Source: Chondrosia reniformis
Taxonomy: Eukaryota > Porifera > Demospongiae > Chondrillida > Chondrillidae
Assembly: GCA_947172415.1 (NCBI GenBank)
Contig: OX359196.1
Location: 2,792,501 to 2,856,500, forward strand
Length of the DNA: 64,000 nt
Direction: 5' to 3'
Positions within the stretch are counted from its first letter, which is position 1, and each line of letters begins with the position of its first letter. Of the stretch, positions 50,096 to 60,500 are shown piece by piece. The notes below the pieces were generated by a model. That model ran no database searches and was not told the DNA's origin. It saw only the letters and a program-made list of their open reading frames with translations. The position numbers were made by a program, and so were the translations under genes.

Positions 50096-50779
50096 TTACG
50101 AGACTGTGCTGGTCCATTCCAACTTTCCCAACACCCGTGTATCTACATCATACCACACTGCAAAGTGAGCCAAGGTCATGCTTGCAAATTCTGGTGTGTC
50201 AGGTCTAGAGGCATATCTATCAAAGATACCAGGGGCAAAACTATCAGAGGAATCATCCTCCAATTCAAGCAATTCAGACCTACTCTTGAGTAACCGCATT
50301 CTCTTTTCTGGTCTGGTAGTGTTAAGGAATACAACTTTTCTTGAATTTTCTTTCAGAGGCAAGTGACACAATCGATATGCTGCCTCCTGGGCACTCAACT
50401 CATGATGGGTCAGCATTATGCTGCCAATCTTTGACAGACGCTTTCTTGTTGAAGCCTGAGGAGGCAAGCTTTCCGATGCATCTCGGATAGCTTTCCTGAC
50501 CTCTTCACTTTCTGATTTACACATGTAGGAACACACATATGCAGCTGTGCCATATACTGATCCAATCAATTGTATATCCATATTAGCTTTCCATGCCTTC
50601 AGAAGGTGTGTATAGTATGGATTGCAGTTTTCTTCCCCTGCTGATCTCTTCAAGACATAGAACCTGGACTTGTTTCCAGGATCATCATGGCTTTTCAGCC
50701 GTGTATCTTCTGACAGTGGTTGAGGAAAATCAAATCGGCACTCTGCCACATTTTTCCCCTTTGTGTTGCTTTCCTGCAA
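50096..50779 (-). pseudogene. Helitron Rep, tyrosine motif part
   Basis: The frame reads CRFDFPQPLSEDTRL, then IQLIGSVYGTAAYVCSYMCK. The latter matches the Helitron Rep motif 3 that carries the two catalytic tyrosines (AAY and SY followed by MCK). The later part, STRKRLSKIGSIMLTHHELS then EAAYRLCHLPL, is the usual segment after it, with the conserved AxxxL region. A run of A and G bases around 50755-50770 is where the frame has slipped from the HUH part. Confidence 0.88.
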
Positions 50780-51252
50780 GTTGATGTATGATGGTGCTGT
50801 TGCACTCTCAACACCAATGAATGAAGTTCTTCATCTTTGCAACCTGGTGTTGGAATATTCACAGAAATGTACCTATCAATGTACTGTGGAGCAATCTGCC
50901 TTCCAGCTGTAGTATCTAAGTTTGGAGCATCCCTTATCCACCACATGGAATGGACATGTGGAGATCCCCTCAACTGGAATTCAATTCCCCAAAAGTAGTC
51001 AACTACCTCACCAATAGGTTGCCCAGATCCTTTAATCACTTCCCTGAGGAAGCACTGAAAGCGATGTGCAAAATGCCTAGCTGTAACCACTGGATTTGTC
51101 CTCATCAGTTCTCTCCTCTCACTGGCTGATAAATTAGCTGCCTGTTCCTCTGACAGATTCTTACCCATACTCCTGCTTAGCACTATCATCAAGTCCACCC
51201 AATTATTATCGTCAGCACTCAGTGTGACAAAGAATGTGGGAGGACCTAGCAA
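50695..51252 (-). pseudogene. Helitron Rep, HUH nuclease part
   Basis: The frame reads LGPPTFFVTLSADDNNWVDL (motif 1) and FWGIEFQLRGSPHVHSMWW (motif 2). The metal-binding histidines H-V-H are encoded at 50950-50958. RGSPHxH is the family hallmark. The function would be to nick and rejoin single strands at element ends during rolling-circle transposition. The frame joins its upstream neighbour by a shift at about 51245 and its downstream neighbour by a slip near 50760. The HUH pair itself is intact. Confidence 0.9.
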
Positions 51253-51640
51253 ATAGCTGGATCTTTACTGAGTTCCAATAAGCCTTTGTGCCACGAATAT
51301 CTCTCATGAAGCTATAACAATTTTCACGCAAGTGAGGGTTATTTTCCAGGCATCCTAGCAGCAAACCAGCTGTGAGTAGCTCCTTCTCATTGGTTTCCTT
51401 GTTAGACTTCTCACAGTGGCCTATTCTGAATGATCGCATCCTCATAGCAATGGAAATGCTGCTCTGCAACTTCAGGGCTTCTACAATGTTACAGGCCCAA
51501 AAGATATAAGCAGGATGACATGCCCATCTTGAGTCAGCACTAAGCATTCTTCTTTGAAAATATTCCAGAGGTGTAACTTTGACTTCTCTGATGGTGCCAA
51601 AACCAGTTTCACCATTGGGGTAAAGGGTCGGAAAAGCCAA
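51212..51640 (-). pseudogene. Helitron-like N-terminal domain
   Basis: The frame begins in AFPTLYPNGETGFG and continues with PLEYFQRRMLSADSRWACHP, YIFWACNIVEA, and RDIRGTKAYWNSV. These match the Helitron_like_N domain (FP-LxP-G-G, YxxxRLL-DxR, and IRGS-xYW), which directly precedes the Rep motifs. Here IRGT replaces IRGS. The region 51641-51818 upstream links it to DUF6570 with broken frames. Confidence 0.85.
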
Positions 51641-51818
51641 TACTTCTAAATCATTTTGATTCTCAAATATACTTAGTGGTGTGGTTGTTACTCTGTAACT
51701 TATGTATCTGTTGTTCTATTGGTATACCTACTTTGTATCAAGTCAACAGCGTCTACAACGGGCTGGAGAGTATCCAACCTAACAATTCATGTTTCATCCA
51801 TGTCTAAAATATCTTCAT

Positions 51819-52475
51819 TCACATTTTCACCGTCAGTGACTTTTCTTCTTTATGGTTGAACATGTCTTCTGACATCTTAGTGATGGTGATGTCACCATAC
51901 AAGGGGTTATGTTGCTCTAACCATTTCAGAGCTTGCATCACATTGGAGTATCGACAGGTATGGTAAATTGTATCAGGGACAGAGCCATTTGGTTTACTTC
52001 CAATAGAGTCTGGCTGCTGAATGTAAAGAATATCTTCACCACTGGGTAAACGAGGGAGCTCTGAAATGACACAGTCAACATTAAAGGGAAAGTTGATTAC
52101 CTGTCCTCTAACAGCTCTTTGTCCACCCCTTGGCAAATTGGTCATTTTCATGAAAACAGTAACCTTTGAAATCAAACGCTGCTCTGATGTGTTTAGTCCA
52201 ATGAACACTGAAGGGACCTCTGGTACTTTCAGTTTATTAATCTGTGATCCTGCTGGAATTTTCTTTCTTTCTATAGCACTCTTGCACTTGTTACACAACC
52301 AAACACTTTCTATACTTTCTTGAACTGATTCATTCACCACAGCAAGTAGATCATCTGCCACATCGCAGCTGTACAGGGTACCCAACTGGTCAGAGCACGA
52401 CCTTTCACATGAAAAACACTTATGGGTCGGCCCCTTAAGAATTGCTTTTTCAAATTTATGTAAGTTATTTTTCAA
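51819..52475 (-). pseudogene. DUF6570-like domain of the Helitron
   Basis: The frame has a zinc-ribbon-like CFSCERSC near residues 20-27 and WLCNKCKSAIERKKIPAGS near 79-97, followed by VPSVFIGLNTSEQRLISKV, FMKMTNLPRGGQRAVRGQVI and ISELPRLPSGE. This is the domain that precedes Helitron_like_N in many animal Helitrons; its role is unknown. The segment is 218 codons with no internal stop, the best-kept part after the N-terminal region. Confidence 0.8.
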
Positions 52476-52477
52476 CT

Positions 52478-52870
52478 TTAAAGCTTGTTTGATGGTTTTG
52501 AAATCTCAAGTCTTGGTACTTGCACAGCAGATGCAGTAACAACACCAGACTTAATTACACTTCCACCCACTTCCATGTCCACCTCTTTAGACTTTTGGCT
52601 GATAAGATTTTCCTTACCAGTATCATCCATGACTGAATCATCACTTTGGGTTGATTCTCTTTGAACTTCCTTCAAACTGTCACTCTCCAACCCATCAGTG
52701 GATTCATAAATTGAACTAATGCGGGTCACATTTACCTTGGTATTTGAAACAATGCTAGTACATGGCACACTACTGGTTATTTCTCCTTCTGAGTTACGTT
52801 TTTGCCTCCTCCATGCTTGCATTCTTAATCTTGCTTGCTCTTTTTCTCTCTCCAGTCTTAGAGTATGTTT
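52478..52870 (-). pseudogene. Helitron N-terminal linker
   Basis: The frame starts with a charged helix (LRLERE, then ARLRMQAWRRQKRNSEG) that continues the upstream repeat region in another frame. It then becomes a serine- and acid-rich low-complexity linker (MDDTGKENLISQKSKEVD). It has no catalytic motif. It ends at a stop three bases before the DUF6570 frame begins, in a different frame. Confidence 0.6.
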
Positions 52871-52944
52871 TGTTTAGATTCATTAATCAATCTTGTTTTC
52901 TTAAATTTGTTACTGCTGCTCAGTCTTGACTACTGTTTTTTAGT

Positions 52945-53290
52945 CGATTCAGACTGCAACCTCTTCCTTTGATTTTCAGAGAGGATACCAAGTCTTTCAG
53001 CACGATCTTCATTGCTTTCTGACTGCAACCTCTTACTCTGATTTTCAGAGAGGGCGGTAAGTCTTGCAGCACCATCTGCACTGCTTTCTGACTGCAGCCT
53101 CTTACTCTGATTTTCAGAGAGGGTGGCAAGTCTTGCAGCACGATCTTCATTGCTTTCTGACTGCAACCTCTTACTCTGATTTTCAGAGAGGGTGGCAAGT
53201 CTTGTTGCACGATTTTCCTTGGTTTCTGAGTACAGCCATTTCCTGTTATTTTCAGTGAGTGCAGCAAGCCTCACAGCACCTTGCTTCTCA
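52945..53290. repeat. 69-bp tandem repeats coding for the Helitron SENQ repeats
   Basis: On the plus strand, units start with TTTCTGACTGCAACCTCTTA and repeat about every 69 bp, which is 23 codons, four to five times with high identity and then with decay. The period is a multiple of three, so the frame is kept. Confidence 0.85.
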
Positions 53291-53526
53291 GTCTCATATT
53301 GCAGCCGCAGTCTCTGGTTCTCTGACATTTTTAATAACCTTATACGGTGCTCTTCAACTGTTTCAGCATCTAGCCGCTTTCTCTGACATGCTGACAGCAT
53401 GGCCAGTGTAGAACATTTCTTTATTGCACTGTCCATGTATTCTTGACTGCCAATTCCCGTTTGGTCCATAACTGGATTAACAGCTGATGTAGGCATTGTC
53501 AGTTCATCATGTATCTCATTCTGATG

Positions 53527-53550
53527 TGGGCCTGGGTTCAGTTCAACATC
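53527..53550 (-). other. 2A-like ribosome-skipping motif DVELNPGP
   Basis: Translation of the minus strand gives D-V-E-L-N-P-G-P, which fits the full 2A consensus D-[VI]-E-x-N-P-G-P. The hydrophobic LLLLG run directly upstream is also usual for 2A-like sequences of non-viral elements. In known cases the ribosome skips the bond between G and the last P. Activity here is inferred only. Confidence 0.85.
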
Positions 53551-53911
53551 TCTACCCAGCAATAGCAGTATACTTAATGAACAAGCTAAGCGAAAGTTGC
53601 TCTTACAATAGCGCCTTCTGCGTAGCAGGTGATGCAATGTACACCTGAACCATTGTCTTCGTTGATGGATGCACATATTCTTGTGCAATACAAAAACCAA
53701 ATGATAATGCTTCATTGGAATGTCATGGTACTCCAAGGAATTAGTTGTAAAATGACCATGGCAAGGCTCATATGTTACTGACATAAGGATGGTGAAACCA
53801 TCAAGGTTCATTTCATTCAGGTCAGTGTACATTTTTATTTCATGGATCATACTGTAAGTAGAAGTACATATTTCAGATTGCCAAACACAAGACAATCCAT
53901 TCCAGATACAG

Positions 53912-54086
53912 TGTGAGTGACCCCAGAATGAGGGTGCAGGACCCCGGCAGCCTGGTCCAGGACCCCAGTCACAGGGTGAGTAACCCCAGTCACAGGGTTG
54001 GCAACCCTAGCCACCGGGTAATTGACCCCAGCCACAGGGTGAGCAACCCCAGCCACAGGATAATCGACCACAGCCACAGGGTGATT
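53912..54086. repeat. 21-bp minisatellite upstream of the Helitron ORF
   Basis: About eight units of the form CCCCAGCCACAGGGTGAGCAA follow each other. Read on the minus strand they give seven-residue repeats such as PVAGVAH and PVTGVTH in a frame open from 54077 to 53847. That frame differs from the Helitron frame it overlaps. It may lie in the element leader. Confidence 0.85.
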
Positions 54087-56262
54087 TACTTTGATTCCAG
54101 AAACAGAGCCAAGAAATGACAGACTGAGTGTAATTATGTTTGTAGATAGTGCCTATCATGACCGTTGGTTCATGTGAGATGTATGCAAATGGAGTGGTGT
54201 TAGAGTGCATACATACTATGTATTTTTCATGTTTCAGACATCTATAGCCTGGAATAAAGAATAGAAAGGCAGCTAATATATATACAAAAGAACACCCTGT
54301 CACACAGCATAGAACAACTTAAAGATAAAGATACAATTGTTTGCATGTGAAAAAATTATTGAGATTTTCGAAAATTTTGGCCTCAAAACACATTAGCCCC
54401 TTTAATATGCATTCGATCTTGTCTATCAAGATTAGCGCCACCCCTTGAGCAGCTAGCTGCCCCACCCACCACCTCTAGACAACTGCCCCACCCACAGTCT
54501 TCTAGAATCACATGAAGGCACAATTCTGAACTAATAATAACTATTATATAGTAAACAGAAGTGATGATTTTGACTTACTCAAAAAAAGGCCCCTTCAACA
54601 TTATTGCCGCTGTCGCTGATTCTTCCACAAACACGTTCAGTAACAACGCTTGAAGAAGTAATTCGTTGCAACGTGCTTGAAGTTAGTGTTGTTGATTTTT
54701 ATATATACAGTAATTAAATATTGCAATAGAAATTCGTGCGCTCAGTTATTGCCTCCCATAATTATCAATAAAACTCACCCATACAATATTGTCACTTTAT
54801 CAAATCAATGATGGCTTAGTTGGCTTGTGTTCTGTGCAGCCTTTCTTACTGTTTTTTCCATGTTGACTGTTCTGGGATGATTCCTTCTGCATAGGGTAAA
54901 AAGGATGTAGTGTAAATGTTGCATGCAATTTATACATAAAATTAACTTGTGAGCTAGCCAGTTCTGGCTGCATTGTGCATACCATAAATGCAGTTTCATA
55001 AGCAACTAAATTCAGTTTTTCACTCATTTATATACCTTGGAAAGCTATATATATATATATTGAAATAAAGAATGTCGTTAATTACATTCGAATTGGTAAA
55101 TATGGGAGGTGTCCGTACGTTTTCCAAAGGCAATTAAGTATTGCATAATAAGACTAGGTTTGTATACGACCCTTAAATGTATTGGAAACAACATGATGTG
55201 AGCAAGGGTTGTTTTGCTTCCAAATGTTTGTCTTAGAAGTGTAAAGAGGGCCGTAGTCAGACACACTTTATCGTTTGTTTTTGACAGTGTATATAATCTG
55301 GAACCACATTTTGTGTTACTATAATTTAAAAAGCATATATTTCTCATATTATTAATCAAGTGAGAGATACATTGTAACGATGAGTTCAGAGAGTAACTCT
55401 ACTTTAACAGATTTATATCAGGAGACTCCATGTTCTAAGATAAAGACACTCAAAGGACAATTTACCCATCTGAAGCGTTTTTCTTTACTGTACTAAAAGG
55501 ATAGCCTATTTTACTTCTCTTCTATTAACTAGTGGAGTCAGTTTAGTACATGACAATGTTATTAGGGATATGCTGTATTCATTAAAGAACTTAGCGGTGC
55601 TACTACTACAGATACATAAATGATTTACGTTATTCTTTGTATATAATGGCAAGTTCCTGTCTTTTCTCCCTTCTATGCCTATATTACCTAGCAAGGTAAC
55701 CTTTCGATCGACAGCTTGAGAAGCTTGGCGTCATTGCTGACGCTATATAGCTTATTCTATACAACCGGAAGCGTTACCACCTTGATCGCTCTATATCATA
55801 TGTTATCTATAGGAATTGGACTTGAATCTGCTCCCCTTATCGTGCCATGACCCTAATACTTGTGCTAATCGCCGAACGAATTGGTAACGTTCAAAGTGAT
55901 ATACGAGAATCATATGAAATCCTTTATTGTATCCCTCTTCAAAGGCTATTCGACGTATCAAGTCATTTATAAAAGCGTTTTAACTCATCATACGTCCCGG
56001 AAACGCTGTACCCAAAAACGAAATTTCAACAAACATGGTGACAGCCACGCGTAGGCGGATGCCAATCCATAGTCATTGTTCTTTTCCTAAGTAGAAGTCG
56101 GATTAAAGTATTAATTTAAGATGAATCTTAGCAGCTTAAGAAAGTAGGAGGAAAAGGAAGGGAATCCGAATGAATAAATACAACTCTTTCAAATGGATAG
56201 ATGTGCAGCTGAAACTTGGTGTCAGCATTCACAAACCGACAGCTAAGTGTACATTTCTGTAG
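54087..56262. other. Unique AT-rich region, no gene assigned
   Basis: This is non-satellite sequence with only short ORFs. The two worth naming are a minus-strand 75-codon frame (54800-55027, starting MSEKLNLVAYETAFMVCTMQ) of unknown nature and a plus-strand 38-codon ORF at 55380-55496. A C-rich patch with repeated GCCCCACCCAC occurs at 54460-54500. Helitron 5' sequence may extend into its left end. Confidence 0.5.
55380..55496 (+). CDS. Possible small ORF or first exon, unknown
   Basis: ATG opens a 38-codon frame (MSSESNSTLTDLYQETPCSK, then a basic helix IKTLKGQFTHLKR). The composition is protein-like and on the same strand as the exons at 56263 and 57137. No clear splice donor follows at the expected point. 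It may be chance. Confidence 0.2.
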   Translation: MSSESNSTLTDLYQETPCSKIKTLKGQFTHLKRFSLLY

Positions 56263-56351
56263 GTTCAGATGATGGTACTGTAAGGTTGTGGGAGGTGGAC
56301 ACTGGTTATTGTTCATCCCTAAATCATATCCAAAGAGTTTCACACAAAGGG
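56263..56351 (+). CDS. Candidate internal exon of a WD40-repeat protein
   Basis: The 89-base stretch lies between an acceptor-like ACATTTCTGTAG and a donor-like GGTAAGATT. With a split first codon it reads SDDGTVRLWEVDTGYCS and continues 12 residues to HKG with no stop. [G]SDDGTVRLWEVDTG is the classic end of a WD40 blade (D-G-T-[VI]-[KR]-[LV]-W-[DE]). The wording resembles the WD repeats of BOP1/Erb1-type ribosome biogenesis proteins, but the match is too short to name the gene. No neighbouring WD exon was found, so it could be part of a host gene or a captured fragment. The overlapping minus-strand 81-codon ORF is taken as its shadow. Confidence 0.45.
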
Positions 56352-57136
56352 GTAAGATTTTCTTGTCAATCACGTGACTAAAAAACTTTGGTACCAGCCG
56401 TCCTTAGCATAGCAAGGGAACGTCACCAAAGGAATTATGCCTATATTAAACCATAGATTATCTATACTATGTAACGCTACATAGTATACATAATCTATGA
56501 TTAAACCTCACTGTCTCATCCTTACAGTACCATCATCTTTATCACTATCATTGTAATATTGGCCCTTGTTTATTGATAACATAATTTGAAAAAGTATATT
56601 AAACGTTATAGTAAAGGTATTACTACGCATAGATGTAATTTGTCGTAAACAAAGACAAAATGATAACGTACGGCGCTTGACATAATTATGGATATCATGT
56701 AATATGGCTAAAAATCAAAAGAAGGCCTTCAGAGCGCAAAAGACTAGTGTATTCATTTGGCAGGCGCCGTGAGTGTCTTTGCCGTATGCTTCTTATTACT
56801 GATTAGCATGATTATCAATAGATGATACAAACATTACAGTGTTTATTATAAACAGTTTATAAACAAATACTGTCATGTTTGTAAACACGGAAATCTAATT
56901 TAAGTTAGAAGTAAACTTACAGCCTAAATGTACTGTAAGACTTTAGTAGAGGGAAGTCATGAGCTGTAAGACTATAAGACTAACAGAAAAGTGTAGGTAC
57001 CGTGAAATCCCTATGCTGTATTTCAAATAAAATTTTGATATGGCTTCCATCTTCGAATACTTGTAAACAAAATGCCCAATGCTTAGGCCAACTTCGGCAT
57101 ACTATTTTAAGCTTTAATTAGCTTTCTCTTCACTAG
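56352..57136. other. Possible intron with a perfect-looking palindrome
   Basis: This is AT-rich unique sequence with no ORF. It holds the palindrome at 56452-56499. It could be intron between the exons at 56263 and 57137. Confidence 0.35.
56452..56499. repeat. 48-bp palindrome
   Basis: CATAGATTATCTATACTATG and CATAGTATACATAATCTATG pair almost fully around a short TAACGCTA centre, with only a one- to two-base interruption in the arms. TTAAA stands just outside one end and ATTAAA outside the other. It could be a tiny MITE or a cruciform-prone site. Confidence 0.7.
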
Positions 57137-57317
57137 CGTCACTGATGAAAATGGCACTGATGAAAACTGAACTGATGAAAACCCAAGTAAAGCCTGCGTA
57201 CAAGGTTTTAAAGACTTACAGACTTTAAACGACGAATTGGAACCGGTGAAACATACGCTTGATGCCTTAATACTGAAATATGAGCAAGTAGCTCGAGTAC
57301 AGGGCTGCCTCCTATAA
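57137..57317 (+). CDS. Candidate terminal exon with coiled-coil-like end
   Basis: A pyrimidine-rich acceptor (GCTTTCTCTTCACTAG) precedes it. One frame runs to TAA at 57315-57317 and ends in FKDLQTLNDELEPVK and ALILKYEQVARVQGCLL, a regular heptad-like helix. AATAAA follows at 57398. The first part is a TDEN repeat (three near-copies of ACTGATGAAAA) that contains an in-frame TGA at 57168. Either the true exon starts after that stop or the gene is broken. The family is unknown. Confidence 0.3.
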
Positions 57318-57397
57318 CTTGATAATGTGTTTCCCTCCCTCTACAGGGTAGCACCCTACGTCTTTGTGTTCACCGATTCTTGACATGGAGTAGTGTA

Positions 57398-57403
57398 AAT
57401 AAA
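57398..57403 (+). terminator. Polyadenylation signal AATAAA
   Basis: The hexamer is about 80 bases downstream of the TAA at 57315, the usual distance for a terminal exon on this strand. In an AT-rich region it could also be chance. Confidence 0.35.
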
Positions 57404-57512
57404 AATCTTTTTATCGATTGTACACTGCTGTTTGTTTAGAGACGGCAATCAAAGGCCAAATCGTCTTTACATAATTGTAAGTTACTGTATAAGCAGCGCG
57501 TATATAATATAG

Positions 57513-60500
57513 TATGTACTAGTTGAAAACACTAGTTATAGTGCACTTGTTATATGTACTATTTTTATGTACTGGTTGTAAGTTCTAGATATATGTACTG
57601 TTGGATGTACTAGTGTATGTACTAGTTATATGAACTAGTCCTATGTACTAGTTTTATGTGCTAGTTATGTACTAGTAGTATTTACTAGTCGTATGTACTG
57701 GTTGATTGTACTGGTAGTGTGTATTGGGAATATGTAATAGTAGCATGAATTAGTGATATCTATTAGTTGTATTTACTGGTTGTAATCACTAGTAAAAGGT
57801 CCCAGTTTTATTTACTAGTTCTATATACTAGTTGTATATACTAGTTGTATATTCTAGTTTTATGTACCAGTTGCATATACTAGTTATGTACTAGTGGTAT
57901 GTACTAGTTTTATGTACTCATTGTATGTGCTAGTTGCATGTATTGGTTGAATTTAATGTTTGTATGTACTAATTGTATGTACTAGTTTTATGTACTCGTT
58001 GTATGTGCTAGTTGTATGTATTGGTTTAATTTAATGTTTGTATGTACTAATTGTATGTACTAGTTTTGTATTAGTTGTATATAGTATTTATATGTACTAT
58101 TTATATGTGTATGTTCTAGTTATCCTTACTAGTTCTATGTACAAGTTGTATGTACTAGTTGCATGTATTACTTGTATGAACTAGTTGTAGGTACTAGTTG
58201 TATGAACTAGGTCTATTTCGGGTTGTATGTATTCGCTACTAGTTGTATGTACTAGCTTTTAGTATATGCTAGTACTAGTTATATTTCCTAGTTTTAGTAA
58301 CTACTTGTGTGTACTAGTTGTATGTACTAGTTGTATGTGCTAGTTGTATGTATTCGTTGAATTTATTGTTTGTATGTACTAGTTGTATGTACTAGTTATA
58401 TGTGTATGTTCTAGTTATATGTTCTACTTGTATGTACAAGTTGAATGTACAAGCTATGTATTAGTTGTATGAAATATGTATTTGTACTAATTATATGAGA
58501 ATGTTCTAGTTATCCTTACTAATTCGATATACAAGTTGTATGCACGCGTTGTATGTACTACTTGTATAATTAGTTCTATCTACTAGTTGTATGTACTAGT
58601 TGTAGGTACAAGTTGTAAATACAAGTTGTGTATTCTAGCTGTTTGTTCTTCTAATATGTACTAGTTGTATGTACTAGTTATATACTAGTTGTATGTACTA
58701 GTTGTATGTACTAGTTGTATGTACTAGTTGTATGTACTGGTTGTATGTACTAGTTGTATGTACTGGTTGTATATACTATTTATATGTAATAGTTGTATGT
58801 ATGTACTTTTTATATATACTAGTTATATATACTTTTTATATGTACTAGTTATATGTGTATGCTCTAGGTATATGTACTACTTCCATGTACAAGTTGTATG
58901 TACTAGTTGAATTTACTAGTTGTAAGTGCTAGTTTTATGTACTAGTTGCATATCGTAGGTGTACGTACTAGTTGTAGGTGTTTATTTATATGTACCAGTT
59001 GTATGTGAATGTTCCAGTTATCTGTACTAGTTGAATGTACAAGTTGTATGTAATGGTTGTATGTAGTAGTTGTATGTACTAGTTATATGTACTAGGTGTA
59101 TGTACTAGTTGTATGTACTAGTTAAATGTACTAGTTGCATATACTAGCTGTAATCATTACTAATAGGTACTAGTGATATGTACTAGTTGTATGTACTTGT
59201 GGTAAACACTAGTTATAGGTATTAGTTAAATGCACAAGTTTTATACACTAGTTGTATGTACTAGTTGTATATTCTAGATTTATATACTTGTTGCATAAAC
59301 TAGTTATGTACTAGTTGTAAGGTCCAGTTGTTGTACTGGTTGTATGTACTTGTTGTATGTACCAGTTGCATGTACTAGTTATATGTACTATTTATATGAA
59401 CTAGTTATATGTATTATTAATATGACAAGCTATATGTGTATGTTCTAGTTATATGTACTAGTTGTATTTACTTGTTGTATGTACTAGTTTTATGTACTAG
59501 TTGTATGTACTAGTTGTACGTATTGGTTGAATGTACTGTTATTATGTACTAGTTGTATGAACTTGTATATTCTTGTTATATGTTCTACTTGTATGTACAA
59601 GTTGTAACTACTAGTTATGTATTCGTTGTATGTAGTATCTATATGTTCTAGTTGTATGGACCAGTTGTCTGTACTAGTTGTATGTACCAGTTGCATGTAC
59701 TAGTTGTATGTATTAGTTGTTTGTACTATTTGTATGTACAAGTTATATGTGTATGTTCTAGTTATCCTTACTAGTTTTATGTACAAGTTGTATGTACGAC
59801 TTGTCTGTACTAGTTTTATGAACTAGTTATATGTACTAGTTGTATGTACTAGTGGCAATCACTAGTTATAGGTACTAGTTGTAGGTACTAGTTGTACATA
59901 CTATTTGTATATTCTAGTTGTATGTACGAGTAATGTGTACTGGTTGTATGTACTAGTTATATGTACTAGTTGCATATATTAGTTATGTACTAGTTGTATG
60001 GACTAGTTTTATGTACTGTTTGTATGTACTGTTTGTACGTACTAGTCGTATGTACTAGTTGTAGGTTCTAGTGGTAATCAATGGTTATAGGTACAAGTTA
60101 TAAGCGCATATTCTAGTTATCCTTAGTAGGTCTATGTACTGTTGTATTTACTTGTTGTATGTACTAGTTTTATGTACTAGTTGTATGAACTAGTTGTACG
60201 TATTGGTTGAATGTACTGTTATTATGTACTAGTTGCATGAACTAGTTGTACGTATTGGTTGAATGTACTGTTATTATGTACTAGTTGTATGAACTTGTAT
60301 ATTCTTGTTATATGTTCTACTTGTATGTACAAGTTGTAACTACTAGTTATGTATTCGTTGTATGTAGTATCTATATGTTCTAGTTGTATGGACCAGTTGT
60401 CTGTACTAGTTGTATGTACCAGTTGCATGTACTAGTTGTATGTATTAGTTGTTTGTACTATTTGTATGTACAAGTTATATGTGTATGTTCTAGTTATCCT

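Larger units (their letters stand above)
52930..53850 (-). pseudogene. Helitron N-terminal region with 2A-like motif and 23-residue repeats
   Basis: The first in-frame ATG is at 53850, and the frame is open a little further up. Residues 86-107 form a basic, then hydrophobic stretch (SLSILLLLGRDVELNPGP) that ends in the 2A-like motif. After it come about seven repeats of 23 residues of the form LATLSENQSKRLQSESNEDR, charged and probably helical, like the SENQ/STPRE-type repeats at the start of many Helitron proteins. The frame stops at 52930 and the next part is in another frame. If active, ribosome skipping would release a peptide of about 107 residues from the RepHel protein. Confidence 0.75.
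47530..53895 (-). mobile_element. Decayed autonomous Helitron, minus strand (coding core)
   Basis: Successive minus-strand frames give, in order, an N-terminal repeat region with a 2A-like motif, DUF6570, the Helitron N-terminal domain, HUH Rep, PIF1-like helicase and an OTU start. This is the order of an animal Helitron RepHel protein. At least six frameshifts and four in-frame stops (49510, 48996, 48711, about 48575) break it, so it is inactive. The termini (5' TC, 3' hairpin plus CTRR) could not be located with confidence, so the true element is longer than given. Confidence 0.9.

Noticed and set aside
56128-56373. Minus-strand 81-codon ORF
   Set aside because: The opposite strand reads a clear WD40 blade with splice-like borders, so this frame is a shadow.
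57137-57180. Hammerhead core or C/D-box snoRNA from repeated CTGATGA
   Set aside because: The matches come from a short tandem repeat. No partnering GAAA/stem layout and no terminal stem with a D box were seen.
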